A stretch of DNA of 64,000 nucleotides from Paraburkholderia fungorum. GTDB taxonomy: Bacteria; Pseudomonadota; Gammaproteobacteria; Burkholderiales; Burkholderiaceae. A program made the translations under genes and the position numbers. The stretch is from NCBI RefSeq assembly GCF_900099835.1, contig NZ_FNKP01000004.1, positions 434,001 through 498,000 of the forward strand, in the 5' to 3' direction. This document shows positions 10,301-17,344 of the stretch, one piece after another. The notes below the pieces were generated by a model. It ran no database searches and was not told the origin of the DNA. It saw nothing but the letters and a program-made list of their open reading frames with translations. Positions within the stretch are counted from its first letter, which is position 1. Each line of letters starts with the position of its first letter.

Positions 10301-10710
10301 AACTGCAGACCGGGCGTGCGCTCCTCGGACGCATGACGAGCGAGCGGGCGCACACCAAAATCCAGCAGGACGGCGCACCCGACGGGTTCGCAGGCGATGT
10401 GCTGGCGTTTCTCCGAAGTCTTGGCCTCTCCCCTGTGCCTGCGCAGGAAGGTGACGCCTTCGGACTGGACTTTGCCATTGCGAATCCGGAAACCGGGCTG
10501 TACGCAATCGGCATCGAATGCGATGCGCCACGCCACCCACTACTGCGCCATGCCCGGGCACGGGAAATCTGGCGCCCATCGGTTCTGAGCCGCGCAATTC
10601 CCACGCTTCACCGCGTGTCGTCGCAATCCTGGTATCACGACCCGAAAGGCGAGCGAGCCCGCCTCAAGGAGGCCGTGGAATCTGCGCTGGCCATGGAGGT
10701 CACAGCATGA
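4399..10710 (+). CDS. Giant zinc-ribbon / pseudokinase / SF1 helicase / Vsr-like nuclease protein
   Basis: The protein has about 2103 residues. An N-terminal zinc ribbon uses C5, C8, C19 and C28; a second uses C73, H77, C86 and C89. Residues 124-380 resemble a Ser/Thr kinase: HRDLRPGT is present (H241), as is an APE-like MAPEAI. However, DFG is replaced by SGFG (262-265), the catalytic-loop Asn by Thr, and no VAIK lysine is evident. A long alpha-helical region follows. The SF1 (COG1112/DUF4011-type) helicase has Walker A GPPGTGKS (988-995), Walker B DEAS (1651-1654) and C-terminal motifs including QGDERDVIVFS and NVAVTRARKK. The last 110 residues resemble the Vsr-like REase domain found on such helicases, with LDFAI (D2024) and IECD (2039-2042). 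An AGGA at 4385 favours ATG 4399 over 4390 or 4402. The stop overlaps the next start (ATGA). Likely role: nucleic-acid sensing, unwinding and cleavage in a conflict system. Confidence 0.88.
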   Translation: MMRFCPKCKTERPPQELYCEGTFADAKCDWDLSSLPFRQSGWRPQEVLTAESATSMNEAAAGHAQPPHSQVLCTNGHPMNDGDLMCLECGADPAAQSTGSEAEVSEGTSTPHTVEPTPPATETQIEGWRLMRQISSTDGVRERYIAQHCDTNRQAVLTLYRQGAEPDPSVYDVVKRLPREHVPEIIATGRWDGRAYEVAEELSGGTLADVGIAVRDLATIRHVVDELGQALHSFSEAGLRHRDLRPGTLLVRSREPLDLVISGFGSARLSEFDLDIVSPLETTRYMAPEAIAGGVAAASDWWSLGMILLEQLTEGRCFEGINPHAFLIHVLSNGVSLPDDIDPSLHLLLRGLLARDRHQRWQWAQVKAWLNGEQVDAPAAATSESDTPEGASIALGAKQYHKPTVFALAAAERENWEEAREHLSRGALVTWAEQAGVTVKALAGLRQAARLEESDEDCRLMIALKLLNPEMPLIIRGEIVTPGWLLQNPLEGYDLITGSVPTFLDRLETETWLSRLRARAEEVRQRAHNHSIELDEDTARVSMLSTSRARLAAQWEEKRLLFPDSTHPGLLSLAERRVISEEDLIVLLSAAISQFRSVEEILDQASNLAQSEQILAFDREAARAELALSRIELFRKIDERIEGFSRTGNQTIDDWAEQFRLERRLALHEAIVLLSVPAEQWLEPQKQQYVSQILDFFEKKVATAVMRGPLVRMTIGKTTGRVDVHELHGERHSSTALVEHLVQRNVQAVSIDPAIFGANVTLEGRLNALYRQTSLYKRDTGIDGLYLGFPFLVYKDTRSNTKPRITPVLLWPVKLLMELGTRGQVALAFDGEREEVRLNPALEGLLGRDAIKAWRAVADDVLGRSALKAADVMDAFGMLANVERRQVSSLPSPGVEVPVGEMRLACSGVLFHVTFIGQAIGEDLRQLKVLSPSGTALESMLRLKDKSAYEQSEVAGTELERFLTVASDPSQESAVLQARQGPGLLVEGPPGTGKSQTIVNMVSDAIGRGKSLLIVCQKHAALEVVHKRLVAEGLGDRIVMVNDVNKDREPTIRAVREQLDAIFRGSNFDNGWVRQRERMAARIETLEGELDRQHEAIHRVDESTGLSYRALLGELIKLEAGEPPASVPQLRTKLSALDISALTTLEEQCAPLARYWLPAKFEGSAFAQLKSFATDRATIEEFTAIFAAFCEAERLRIETLAAHPARFDVDDPAPYRAWLDANASRLVALDETQRKRLAKWLPLFRPADDANAEGHRHYTGLKELHRALLAVDGTAFDSQLSPALARVQEAELREIESRATLATKAPTFFSRLNAATYIRRGKLMKFAAGCGAPATDETLVKLLAAARLELNWRPQRLALDTISRALNLKTVDPTCGPTLADECLIRLRQLEEVRELAQHLAIAPRGDEFDSAVLTGDRAPVEQLLDGFETAFVRHNARQHSLRALQLLDEWISGELADACRRAIAENISYQAPLNRIHDALPTLAAYQQFRTRSKHVTPEALDVFAVMRTHEATLARVPPEDLDWEVRRMINREARLGWKRRMEQETPELLLDQTETSAKIGALAAADEGMRRLNREVLRNGIERNRLGAQRDWDDVTRLTGRRSRRLREFIEMGAGLGLMALRPVWLMNPDVASRVLPLKSNLFDSVVYDEASQMPVEYAIPTLFRGTLSVVSGDEKQMPPTAFFSGRTDSDEADVYDGDQPDEDATEEERELFEDTWNRREIKDCPDLLQLARTALPASTLQIHYRSAYRELIGYSNSAFYENNLSVPVRHPDATVREVKPIELIQVNGLYEQQTNSDEADRVVDYLAEVWQQPFEERPSIGVVTFNRKQADLIEERLELRAETDEEFRTAYREESDRVDSGEDMSVFVKNVENVQGDERDVIVFSTTFGRNGQGAFRRAFGVLGQKGGERRLNVAVTRARKKVVLVTSMPIRDISDMLNTQRKPAIPRDYLQGYMEYARAMSNGELQTGRALLGRMTSERAHTKIQQDGAPDGFAGDVLAFLRSLGLSPVPAQEGDAFGLDFAIANPETGLYAIGIECDAPRHPLLRHARAREIWRPSVLSRAIPTLHRVSSQSWYHDPKGERARLKEAVESALAMEVTA

Positions 10711-12053
10711 GCGGCCCGAAAGTCGTGCGAATCGTGACTCGCGAGGAAATTCTCGCGATATGCGAAGGCCATCTGCAACGCCTTGATCAAGCGATTTCGG
10801 CGTGGACCACAGTCGGCAAGCGCATCGGAGAGCTTACGCAATCGGAAATCGATGCGACGCATGCGCGTCGGAAAGCGCTCGCGGCACTCATTGCTACCGA
10901 AGCCTTTCTCGACCTGCAAAAGCGTGTACCTGAGGAAATCGGGTTCCTTCACGCCGACATTGAGCGTCGGCGAATGCTCGCGGTCGACAAGGCTGAGCAA
11001 GCTCAGAAGCGTCGACGGCAAGGTCGGGCCAGTGCGAGTACGCTCCTTCACTCGCTGAAGGCAAAAAATGTGGACGTCCCAGCAGACCTGGAGTCGCAAC
11101 TGAAGCAAATCGCAAACGGCGGCGAGTTTGCCAATGCAGACGCCCTCCTCGCGCGCGCATTTGCCCTCATCCCAACCGAAGGATCTCGTGAAGTAAGCGA
11201 AGCACAGCGGCAACTCGCAAGCCGCTTGCAAGGCGACCAAAAGGTACAAAGCGTTGAGAGCTGGAAAGCCGCGCAGACAGTCGTCCCGCCTCAGCTGGCT
11301 CGGGTCGACAGGCAGATCGCGGAAGCTCACGTATTCATCGCGGCCGAGGAAACTACAGCATTCACGTCACGTCTGGGCGTCATCGAGGGCGAACCCGTCG
11401 AGGCCCGACGCAATCTCCTGCTGGATAGCTTGATTCTGGACCTCTCCGATGCAGTCTCGCGCTCACGAAAACGCCTCACGGTGCTTGAGGAAATTCAAGA
11501 ACTGGCTGCGGAGCTCCGCACGCACGATAGCGATGAAGCCAAGGCGATCCTCGCGAGAGTCCAGCGCTGTGACGACCTCGAGTCTATCGAAGCGGCCTCA
11601 GCGCTTCTAGAAGACTGCAAGAATGCCATCATCGCTGAACAACAACGCGAAGCCGCCCACGCGCGTCGGGCCGCCATTCTTCAAGGCCTGTCGCGGCTGG
11701 GCTACGAAGTCCACGAAGGCATGTCAACCGCGTGGGCCAACGAGGGGCGCATTGTCGTCAAGAAGCCCTCGCTGCCGGGCTACGGAGTCGAAGTCGGTGG
11801 ACAGGCGCAAGCAAGCCGGCTACAGGTCCGCGCAGTTGCACTAACTGCGAACCGCGATGCGACTCGCGACAAGGATGTCGAAACTATCTGGTGTGGTGAC
11901 TTCGGCAAACTTCAGGCGCTCCTCGCTGAGCATGGCGACAATCTGCTGATTGAGCGCGCCATCGGCGTTGGACAGGTGCCGCTGAAGATAGTGGACGATA
12001 GCGCGCATGAACAGGCCGACTTAAATCAGCGAAATACACGTCAGGGCCTTTAG
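10707..12053 (+). CDS. Coiled-coil protein, last gene of the putative defence operon
   Basis: This is a 448-residue soluble protein with no recognised enzymatic domain. It opens with MSGPKVVRIVTREE followed by a helical segment. From about residue 20 to 370 it is rich in Ala, Glu, Arg and Leu with heptad-like spacing (for example AVDKAEQAQKRRRQGR), which suggests long coiled coils. The last 110 residues look globular and beta-rich (GYEVHEG, VVKKPSLPGYGVEVGG), ending in a variable tail. The ATG overlaps the giant gene's stop codon by four bases, so translation is coupled. An elongated partner of this kind could be a structural, sensor or bridging subunit for the helicase or the AAA+ protein. 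This is inferred from context alone. Confidence 0.75.
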   Translation: MSGPKVVRIVTREEILAICEGHLQRLDQAISAWTTVGKRIGELTQSEIDATHARRKALAALIATEAFLDLQKRVPEEIGFLHADIERRRMLAVDKAEQAQKRRRQGRASASTLLHSLKAKNVDVPADLESQLKQIANGGEFANADALLARAFALIPTEGSREVSEAQRQLASRLQGDQKVQSVESWKAAQTVVPPQLARVDRQIAEAHVFIAAEETTAFTSRLGVIEGEPVEARRNLLLDSLILDLSDAVSRSRKRLTVLEEIQELAAELRTHDSDEAKAILARVQRCDDLESIEAASALLEDCKNAIIAEQQREAAHARRAAILQGLSRLGYEVHEGMSTAWANEGRIVVKKPSLPGYGVEVGGQAQASRLQVRAVALTANRDATRDKDVETIWCGDFGKLQALLAEHGDNLLIERAIGVGQVPLKIVDDSAHEQADLNQRNTRQGL

Positions 12054-12561
12054 GAGCCGATGTGACGGCCCGAACGACCATTCGCACAGTTGGCAGCCGC
12101 TCACGATAGCTATTGAGCGCATCCAGAACCCAACTGGCGGATTGTCGCCTAGATGCGCTTTCCGAATTTCAGGTACAGGTTAACCGCCCGAATGCGGTCG
12201 TCGTATGGATACATGGACTACCCTCCAAAGTAGTCCAAGATTTGGTCCGCACCCCCATTGCGCCGCTCCGGCTGGCTGCTGAGATAAAGAACTCGCATTT
12301 TCGCCAATCACCGTCTATGGCAGCCCATCGGTCCGGATACAGACTCATTCAAGAACAGTCTCCTCGAAAAGATTACGTCTCCGGCGCCGATGCGAGGCCC
12401 GGGCGTATATGTCTCACTGAGGCGCCTTCAGTCACTCTTAGCATGTTTGCATGAAAGCATATGAAAATTCGACACTAGCCGACGGACTACACTGGCTCTA
12501 GAATTCCAGCGAAATTAAGCATACGTCTGAGCATTTTTTCGCAGTTGTCTGGAGTGATGTC
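12054..12561. other. Intergenic region after the operon
   Basis: About 500 bases with no supported gene. Short frames here show no domains. The last 120 bases before the SsuA-like gene are AT-rich and probably hold its promoter. No terminator hairpin was clear directly after the coiled-coil gene. Confidence 0.35.
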
Positions 12562-13560
12562 ATGGAAGGGAAACGCCGAAGGTTCTTGATTCAAACAGCT
12601 GGCGCAGCAACAGGGATTGCAACTGCGTTGCTCGCATCGCGAAAAACGGAAGCCGCACCCTCCGACACTATTAAGCCGAATTCGGTATTGAATGTTGGCG
12701 TCGGCAGTGTGTTGGGGCCGGACGTGCAGATGCGAGTCTCCGGCTTCGAACGTGACCTCCCGTACAGCCTGAAGTGGGCAAACTTCGAAGCATCTCCGCC
12801 TGCGATGGAAGCACTCGCTAATGGACATCTTGATATCGTTCTGGGTGGCGACACTCCGTTGCTCTCTTTAGCAACCTCACCCGGCCGGATGGTTGCCGTA
12901 CAGGCACGTGCTCAAGCACTCTTCGCCGCTCTACTCGTGCCAGCGGGCTCATCCATTCACAGCGTAACGGAACTCAAGGGAAAACGCGTTGCTGTCTATC
13001 ACGGTGCCGGTTTCCAAGGCAGCCTGATCCGGATTCTTAGAGAGGCCGGTCTCCGCTGGAGTGACATACAACCTATTTATCTCGCGCCTGGCGACGCAAT
13101 GGCTGCCTTCACGACAGGTAAGGTTGACGCCTGGGGCATATGGGACCCCAACGCTGCTATTGCGCAAACGCAGTTTGGGGCCAGCATTCTCTCGGTTCCA
13201 AAACCGTCAGGTTATGGATTCCAGTACGCAAACGCCAACAGCATTGCAGACCCGAACAAAAGGGCAATGATCCTAGATTATCTGACCCGCAGTCAGCGGG
13301 CAGCTGACTGGATTCGCACTCACCCGGCGCAGTGGGCTCAGGAAGTGATAAGCAGCTCACATATGCCGAAGAATGCAGCGTTGCTCTCGGCAGGACGAAC
13401 CGGCGGAAAGTACACACCGATCGACTCAACGCTTGTCGAAGACATGCAGCGTGAGGCTAATGACTTTGCGGAACTCGGAGTTCTGCCACATCGCGTCGAT
13501 GTGCGGAACGCCTTCGACACCCGCTTCGATCCGGCACTGGAGAAGGTGTTTCACGGTTGA
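12562..13560 (+). CDS. SsuA/TauA-like periplasmic binding protein (aliphatic sulfonate type)
   Basis: This 332-residue protein begins with a Tat-like signal: RRRFL near the N-terminus, a hydrophobic Ala-rich segment, then a likely cleavage around residue 30 (TEAAP). The mature part reads as an NMT1/SsuA-type type II binding protein, with LKGKRVAVYHGAGFQGSL and a repeated DAWGIWDP-like hinge signature. Such proteins bind alkanesulfonates, taurine or sulfate esters for an ABC importer. GGAG sits 8 bases before the ATG. No permease or ATPase gene is nearby, so it must share a distant transporter. With the flavin monooxygenase and sulfurtransferase downstream it fits organosulfur scavenging. Ligand identity cannot be read from the sequence. 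Confidence 0.8.
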   Translation: MEGKRRRFLIQTAGAATGIATALLASRKTEAAPSDTIKPNSVLNVGVGSVLGPDVQMRVSGFERDLPYSLKWANFEASPPAMEALANGHLDIVLGGDTPLLSLATSPGRMVAVQARAQALFAALLVPAGSSIHSVTELKGKRVAVYHGAGFQGSLIRILREAGLRWSDIQPIYLAPGDAMAAFTTGKVDAWGIWDPNAAIAQTQFGASILSVPKPSGYGFQYANANSIADPNKRAMILDYLTRSQRAADWIRTHPAQWAQEVISSSHMPKNAALLSAGRTGGKYTPIDSTLVEDMQREANDFAELGVLPHRVDVRNAFDTRFDPALEKVFHG

Positions 13561-13574
13561 GACAGAGGACTTTT

Positions 13575-13600
13575 TCTCCGAGCTCGAGGAGACTCCTTTT
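13575..13600 (+). terminator. Possible terminator after the SsuA-like gene
   Basis: A short inverted repeat (TCTCC / GGAGA) around a GAGCTC core is followed by CTCCTTTT, about 15 bases after the stop codon. The stem is only five pairs, so this is a weak candidate. Confidence 0.4.
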
Positions 13601-13837
13601 ATATGCGGACTCAAGGCGGGAGGACACATACGCTTGCAACTATGAGGCTGGAAAGAAGCTACCAGCGTGACAACGCTTCATTGCACTCACGAACGCGCGG
13701 CCCAACTTGATGCACTTGCAGCCTAATCGACGAGGAAAAAGCTGGGTTGGGCCCATAGACTTCCGTCTTTGGTTCAATCTTGAGCAGCGCTCGCGCGGCC
13801 GTGACATCTTTCCTGAGGTGAGACCCCCAAGATGCTA

Positions 13838-14401
13838 CTAGCACCCAGGCGGATCAAAATGATTGATGAGTTTTCCTAGCAGAGAGATCAAAGCCTTTCG
13901 CTCAGTGCTATCCAACGGGGCCAATAGGTGCGTCGCCGATGATCTGGCTAGCTCGTCCGAGCGTGTGAAGGCGGCCAGGCCCTTGGTCGTGAGTGTAATT
14001 AGCGCTTTCCTTCGATCGTCGCCGTCCCTTCGTTTCTCAATGAACCCTCGTTCGCTTAGGATTTTTACTATGAGCGCCGTAGTGGACCGGTCAAGCGACG
14101 TGTACTTTGAAATGCTTGCCTGATCCGCACTGCCAAGCTGATTTAACACGAACATTACCGCATTCTGACTCGGCGTGACGTCCATCTCCTTGCACGTGTT
14201 GATGAAGATTTCGGACGCTACCTGATGTGCCCGGCGGATCATGAATCCTGGTCGCCAGTAAAGATCGTCGAAAATCGCACCGTCAGTCCGGTCGTTGTCT
14301 ACATCAGACGACGGTGCCCCGTTATGCGTCGACTCCTCAATACTCAGGGCGGTCTTCCTAGACGCGTTTTTTGGCTTGCTCGCCAGCATTCTTTCTCTCA
14401 T
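13838..14401 (-). CDS. MarR-family transcriptional regulator
   Basis: The protein has 187 residues. After a polar N-terminal extension of about 45 residues comes a MarR winged-helix core: a first helix (GFMIRRAHQVASEIF), the recognition region ASISKYTSLDRSTTALIV and the wing RRDGDDRRKALITLT, whose DxRxxxLxLT pattern is diagnostic of the family. These are dimeric repressors, often relieved by phenolic or oxidised ligands. It is transcribed away from the porin gene and the probable organosulfur genes, so it likely controls itself and that porin. A perfect 12-bp palindrome lies 47 bases upstream. A second ATG at residue 5 (14389) is also possible. Confidence 0.9.
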   Translation of the reverse strand: MRERMLASKPKNASRKTALSIEESTHNGAPSSDVDNDRTDGAIFDDLYWRPGFMIRRAHQVASEIFINTCKEMDVTPSQNAVMFVLNQLGSADQASISKYTSLDRSTTALIVKILSERGFIEKRRDGDDRRKALITLTTKGLAAFTRSDELARSSATHLLAPLDSTERKALISLLGKLINHFDPPGC

Positions 14402-14710
14402 ATTCCACCTACGAGGTAGCTTTTCTAAATAAGTTGTTTCGAATTCGACAGACGTCTGTGCAATTATAGATCATCTAGGTTTTTAAAGATCATGCACCAT
14501 GCTGGCGATCGTAGGCTGAAATAAATTTCGATACAACTTCTTTCTCCGCTCTGTGATTAGTTATCCATATCAAAGTGATGTGCGGACCGATACATGGCAT
14601 CTGTCTTCGTCATCGATATGCGCGCACGTTTAGGCGATCAACGCATCAACATCCAACAGTCCATCGGAATGATGGGTAGGTTGACAATTTTAAAATTCGA
14701 GCTTGAAAAT
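14402..14710. promoter_or_regulatory. Divergent marR/porin control region with palindromes
   Basis: This AT-rich region separates the MarR gene from the divergent porin gene. It contains TCGAATTCGA (14439-14448) directly abutting ACAGACGTCTGT (14448-14459); both are perfect palindromes. About 20-45 bases further on there are two copies of AGATCAT. MarR proteins bind palindromes of this size between divergent genes, so ACAGACGTCTGT is the best operator candidate. Promoter boxes were not confidently assigned. Confidence 0.5.
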
Positions 14711-15865
14711 ATGTCAAAAACAACAGCAACTACAATGTCTTCTAAAAGTGTGACGGGGATTTTCTGGCGCGTCTTCTTCCCGGCATCTATCTTCGCCTTT
14801 GTATGCGCTCCGGTTCACGCACAAAGCAGCGTCACACTGTACGGAATCGTTGCAGAGGGAATAGGCTATATAACCAACCAGGGCGGAAAATCGGTAGTCG
14901 GTATGTACAATGGACTGCTGCAAAATTCTCGCTTTGGCATTCGAGGAAAAGAAGACTTGGGTGGCGGTAACTCCGCTATCTTCCTTCTAGAAAATGGATT
15001 TTCTGTCACCACAGGTGCATTAAGCAGTGGAAAACTGTTCGGACGTCAAGCGTGGGTTGGATTGTCCAACGATAAATTTGGAAAGATCACACTCGGCCGG
15101 CAATACGATGAGATGTCTCAGCAGTTGTGGTGGTCTGAAGCGTCCACGCAATTCGCAACGGCTATTGCAACACACATAGGTGATCTCGACAATATTTTTA
15201 ATACCACAAGACTCGACAACAGCATCAGATATGCATCGAGAGACTATGACGGATTCACCTTCGCCGGGCAGTATGCATTCTCCAACTCCACCGCCTTTTC
15301 CGACAACAGCGGCTATAGTCTCGGTGCAAATTATGTCAGAGGATCCCTGACAGCAGGGGTGGCAATGGTACAACTCCTGCACCCCGCATCTTCCAATACT
15401 GGCGGCGCTGTCGGTGATACTTACGGCTTCACTTCACCATTTACCCAAAGCCTCAGCGGTTCAAGCGTCGACAGCCAACGAAACGTCGCCGCCGCAGTAA
15501 CCTACGATTTTGGCTGGGCGACGACAGGCCTCAGCTATTCCAATGTACTTTTTAATTATCAAAATTCAACCGGCCTGCGACTGCAAAATGTTGAATTCAT
15601 GGCATACAGGCATCTGACACGCACATTGCTCGTCGGGGTCGGCTATGACTATACGTTCGGATCGTATTCAACGGGACAGGCAATTCACTATAACCAGATC
15701 AACTTGGGCGCTATCTATTCATTGAGTAAGCGCACCGATCTTTTTCTCGCTGCAATTTACCAACGAGCAGGTGGTGCCGCAAAGCACGCGCAGCTTTACA
15801 GCCTGTCACCGTCGTCTTCTCGAAGTATCGCTGAAGTTGCCACCGGCATACGTGTCAAATTCTGA
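14711..15865 (+). CDS. Outer-membrane porin (Gram-negative porin, Porin_4/OmpC type)
   Basis: This is a trimeric 16-strand general porin, 384 residues from the ATG at 14711. The open frame extends 39 codons upstream, but the signal peptide begins only after this ATG: a basic start, a hydrophobic stretch ending FVCAPVHA, then mature QSSVTLYG, the hallmark start of Burkholderiales porins. Internal features include SRFGIRGKEDLGGG (strand 2-3 hairpin), GRQAWVGLSNDKFGKITLGRQYD and the loop-3 region, ending in a C-terminal aromatic (VKF), the usual assembly signal. It is AT-richer than neighbouring genes. Placed before a flavin monooxygenase and next to MarR, it probably admits the organosulfur substrate. 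Confidence 0.9.
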   Translation: MSKTTATTMSSKSVTGIFWRVFFPASIFAFVCAPVHAQSSVTLYGIVAEGIGYITNQGGKSVVGMYNGLLQNSRFGIRGKEDLGGGNSAIFLLENGFSVTTGALSSGKLFGRQAWVGLSNDKFGKITLGRQYDEMSQQLWWSEASTQFATAIATHIGDLDNIFNTTRLDNSIRYASRDYDGFTFAGQYAFSNSTAFSDNSGYSLGANYVRGSLTAGVAMVQLLHPASSNTGGAVGDTYGFTSPFTQSLSGSSVDSQRNVAAAVTYDFGWATTGLSYSNVLFNYQNSTGLRLQNVEFMAYRHLTRTLLVGVGYDYTFGSYSTGQAIHYNQINLGAIYSLSKRTDLFLAAIYQRAGGAAKHAQLYSLSPSSSRSIAEVATGIRVKF

Positions 15866-15919
15866 CGTTATCGAGAAATACCGTCATAGACGCACACATA
15901 CATAAACTGAGCCAATGCT

Positions 15920-17245
15920 ATGAGTCAAGCCCGACAGATTCGCCTCGCCACGCTGTTCAACGCAAATGGATTTCACATAGCCGGATGGAGGCATCCGGAC
16001 ACGCAATCCGAATCTGCCTGGGATATCGACCACTATGCTTCCATCATTAAGACAGCGGAACGCGGGCTGTTCGACCTGGCATTCCTGACGGATAGTGTTG
16101 GGATGCTTTACGATGGAGACCTTGAAGTCGCGTCCAGGTTTGCCCCGATCAATTTCCTTGAACCACTAACTTTGTTAAGTGCACTCGCGCCCCAAACAAC
16201 CCATATTGGACTGGTCGCAACCGCCTCGACTTCTTACAATCATCCTTATCATGTTGCGCGAAAATTCGCATCGATCGACCATTTGAGTAAAGGACGTGCG
16301 GGCTGGAATCTCGTGACATCTGCCACAAACGCTGAAGCCCGGAACTTTGGTCGGGATTCTCATCTGGAGCACGCCGATCGCTATGTAATCGCGAAAGAGT
16401 TTTTCGATGTTGTCGTTGGCTTGTGGAACAGTTGGACTGACGACGCGGTGCTTGCTGATAAGGACGCCGGTGTCTATTTTGATCCCAATAAACTTAAGTT
16501 ACTGAATCACCGAGGCGACCATTTCTCTGTGAAAGGACCGTTGAACGTATTCCGGTCTGCGCAAGGCCATCCGGTCCTGGTCCAGGCGGGGTCGTCCGAA
16601 GCCGGGATAGCGCTTGGTGCGGAGACTGCTGAGGTCATCTTTACCGCACAACATGAGCTGGACGGGGCGGTTCAGTTTTACTCCGACGTAAAGTCACGTG
16701 CTGTTCAACATGGCCGTGCCGCCGAAGACCTGCTTATCCTTCCTGGAATCGTGCCGTTTATCGGAAGATCGCGCGAAGAGGCGCAGGAAACTTTCGAGAA
16801 AATACAGGGGCTGATCCATCCGGTGGTAGGCGTAAGACTGCTGTCTGAACTGCTAGGTATTGATCTATCGACTTACCCAGTCGATGGACCATTGCCTCCT
16901 CTACCGGAAAGCAACGGTCACAAAGCGCGTCAAGCGTTGTTAATTGAAACCGCGCGTCGAGAAAACCTCTCGATCCGCGCTCTATATGAGCGTGCCGCCG
17001 GAGCTCGTGGGCATCGAATATTGATTGGGACGCCAATCGACATTGCAGACGATCTGGAGCATTGGTTCACCAGCGCTGCCGCGGACGGGTTTGCTGTAAT
17101 TCCGCCAATACTCCCCTCCAGCCTCGAAAGCTTCGTGACCCTGGTCGTTCCCGAGTTGCAGCGAAGAGGACTGTACCGGCAACGCTATCAGTACACCACC
17201 TTGCGGGAGAATCTTGGCCTACCAACGAAGACGCAACACTCATAG
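15920..17245 (+). CDS. LLM-class FMN-dependent monooxygenase (NtaA/SnaA/DszA family)
   Basis: This 441-residue, soluble, bacterial-luciferase-like TIM barrel belongs to the long NtaA/SnaA/DszA/SfnG-type branch, judged from the opening (IRLATLFNANGFHIAGWRHP), the substrate-facing segment THIGLVATASTSYNHPYHVARK and the motif GRAGWNLVTS. These enzymes use FMNH2 from a separate reductase to oxidise sulfones, sulfonates, dibenzothiophene sulfone, nitrilotriacetate or similar substrates. No flavin reductase gene is nearby. Its place between an SsuA-like binding protein and a sulfurtransferase favours C-S bond cleavage. The length agrees with the family (about 440-460). Confidence 0.88.
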   Translation: MSQARQIRLATLFNANGFHIAGWRHPDTQSESAWDIDHYASIIKTAERGLFDLAFLTDSVGMLYDGDLEVASRFAPINFLEPLTLLSALAPQTTHIGLVATASTSYNHPYHVARKFASIDHLSKGRAGWNLVTSATNAEARNFGRDSHLEHADRYVIAKEFFDVVVGLWNSWTDDAVLADKDAGVYFDPNKLKLLNHRGDHFSVKGPLNVFRSAQGHPVLVQAGSSEAGIALGAETAEVIFTAQHELDGAVQFYSDVKSRAVQHGRAAEDLLILPGIVPFIGRSREEAQETFEKIQGLIHPVVGVRLLSELLGIDLSTYPVDGPLPPLPESNGHKARQALLIETARRENLSIRALYERAAGARGHRILIGTPIDIADDLEHWFTSAAADGFAVIPPILPSSLESFVTLVVPELQRRGLYRQRYQYTTLRENLGLPTKTQHS

Positions 17246-17344
17246 CCTACAAGTCAGCTAAGTTAAATCTTCCAATACGTCGTATGCGGGCGGGAGCACT
17301 AGGATATCGCGCGCTGCAAAATCAATTCGCACATAGGGCTCATC

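Noticed and set aside
4399..10710. Assignment of the giant protein as Mokosh type I or BREX PglW
   Set aside because: No PLD-type nuclease partner, the kinase active site is broken, and no PglX/PglZ/BrxC-like genes are present.
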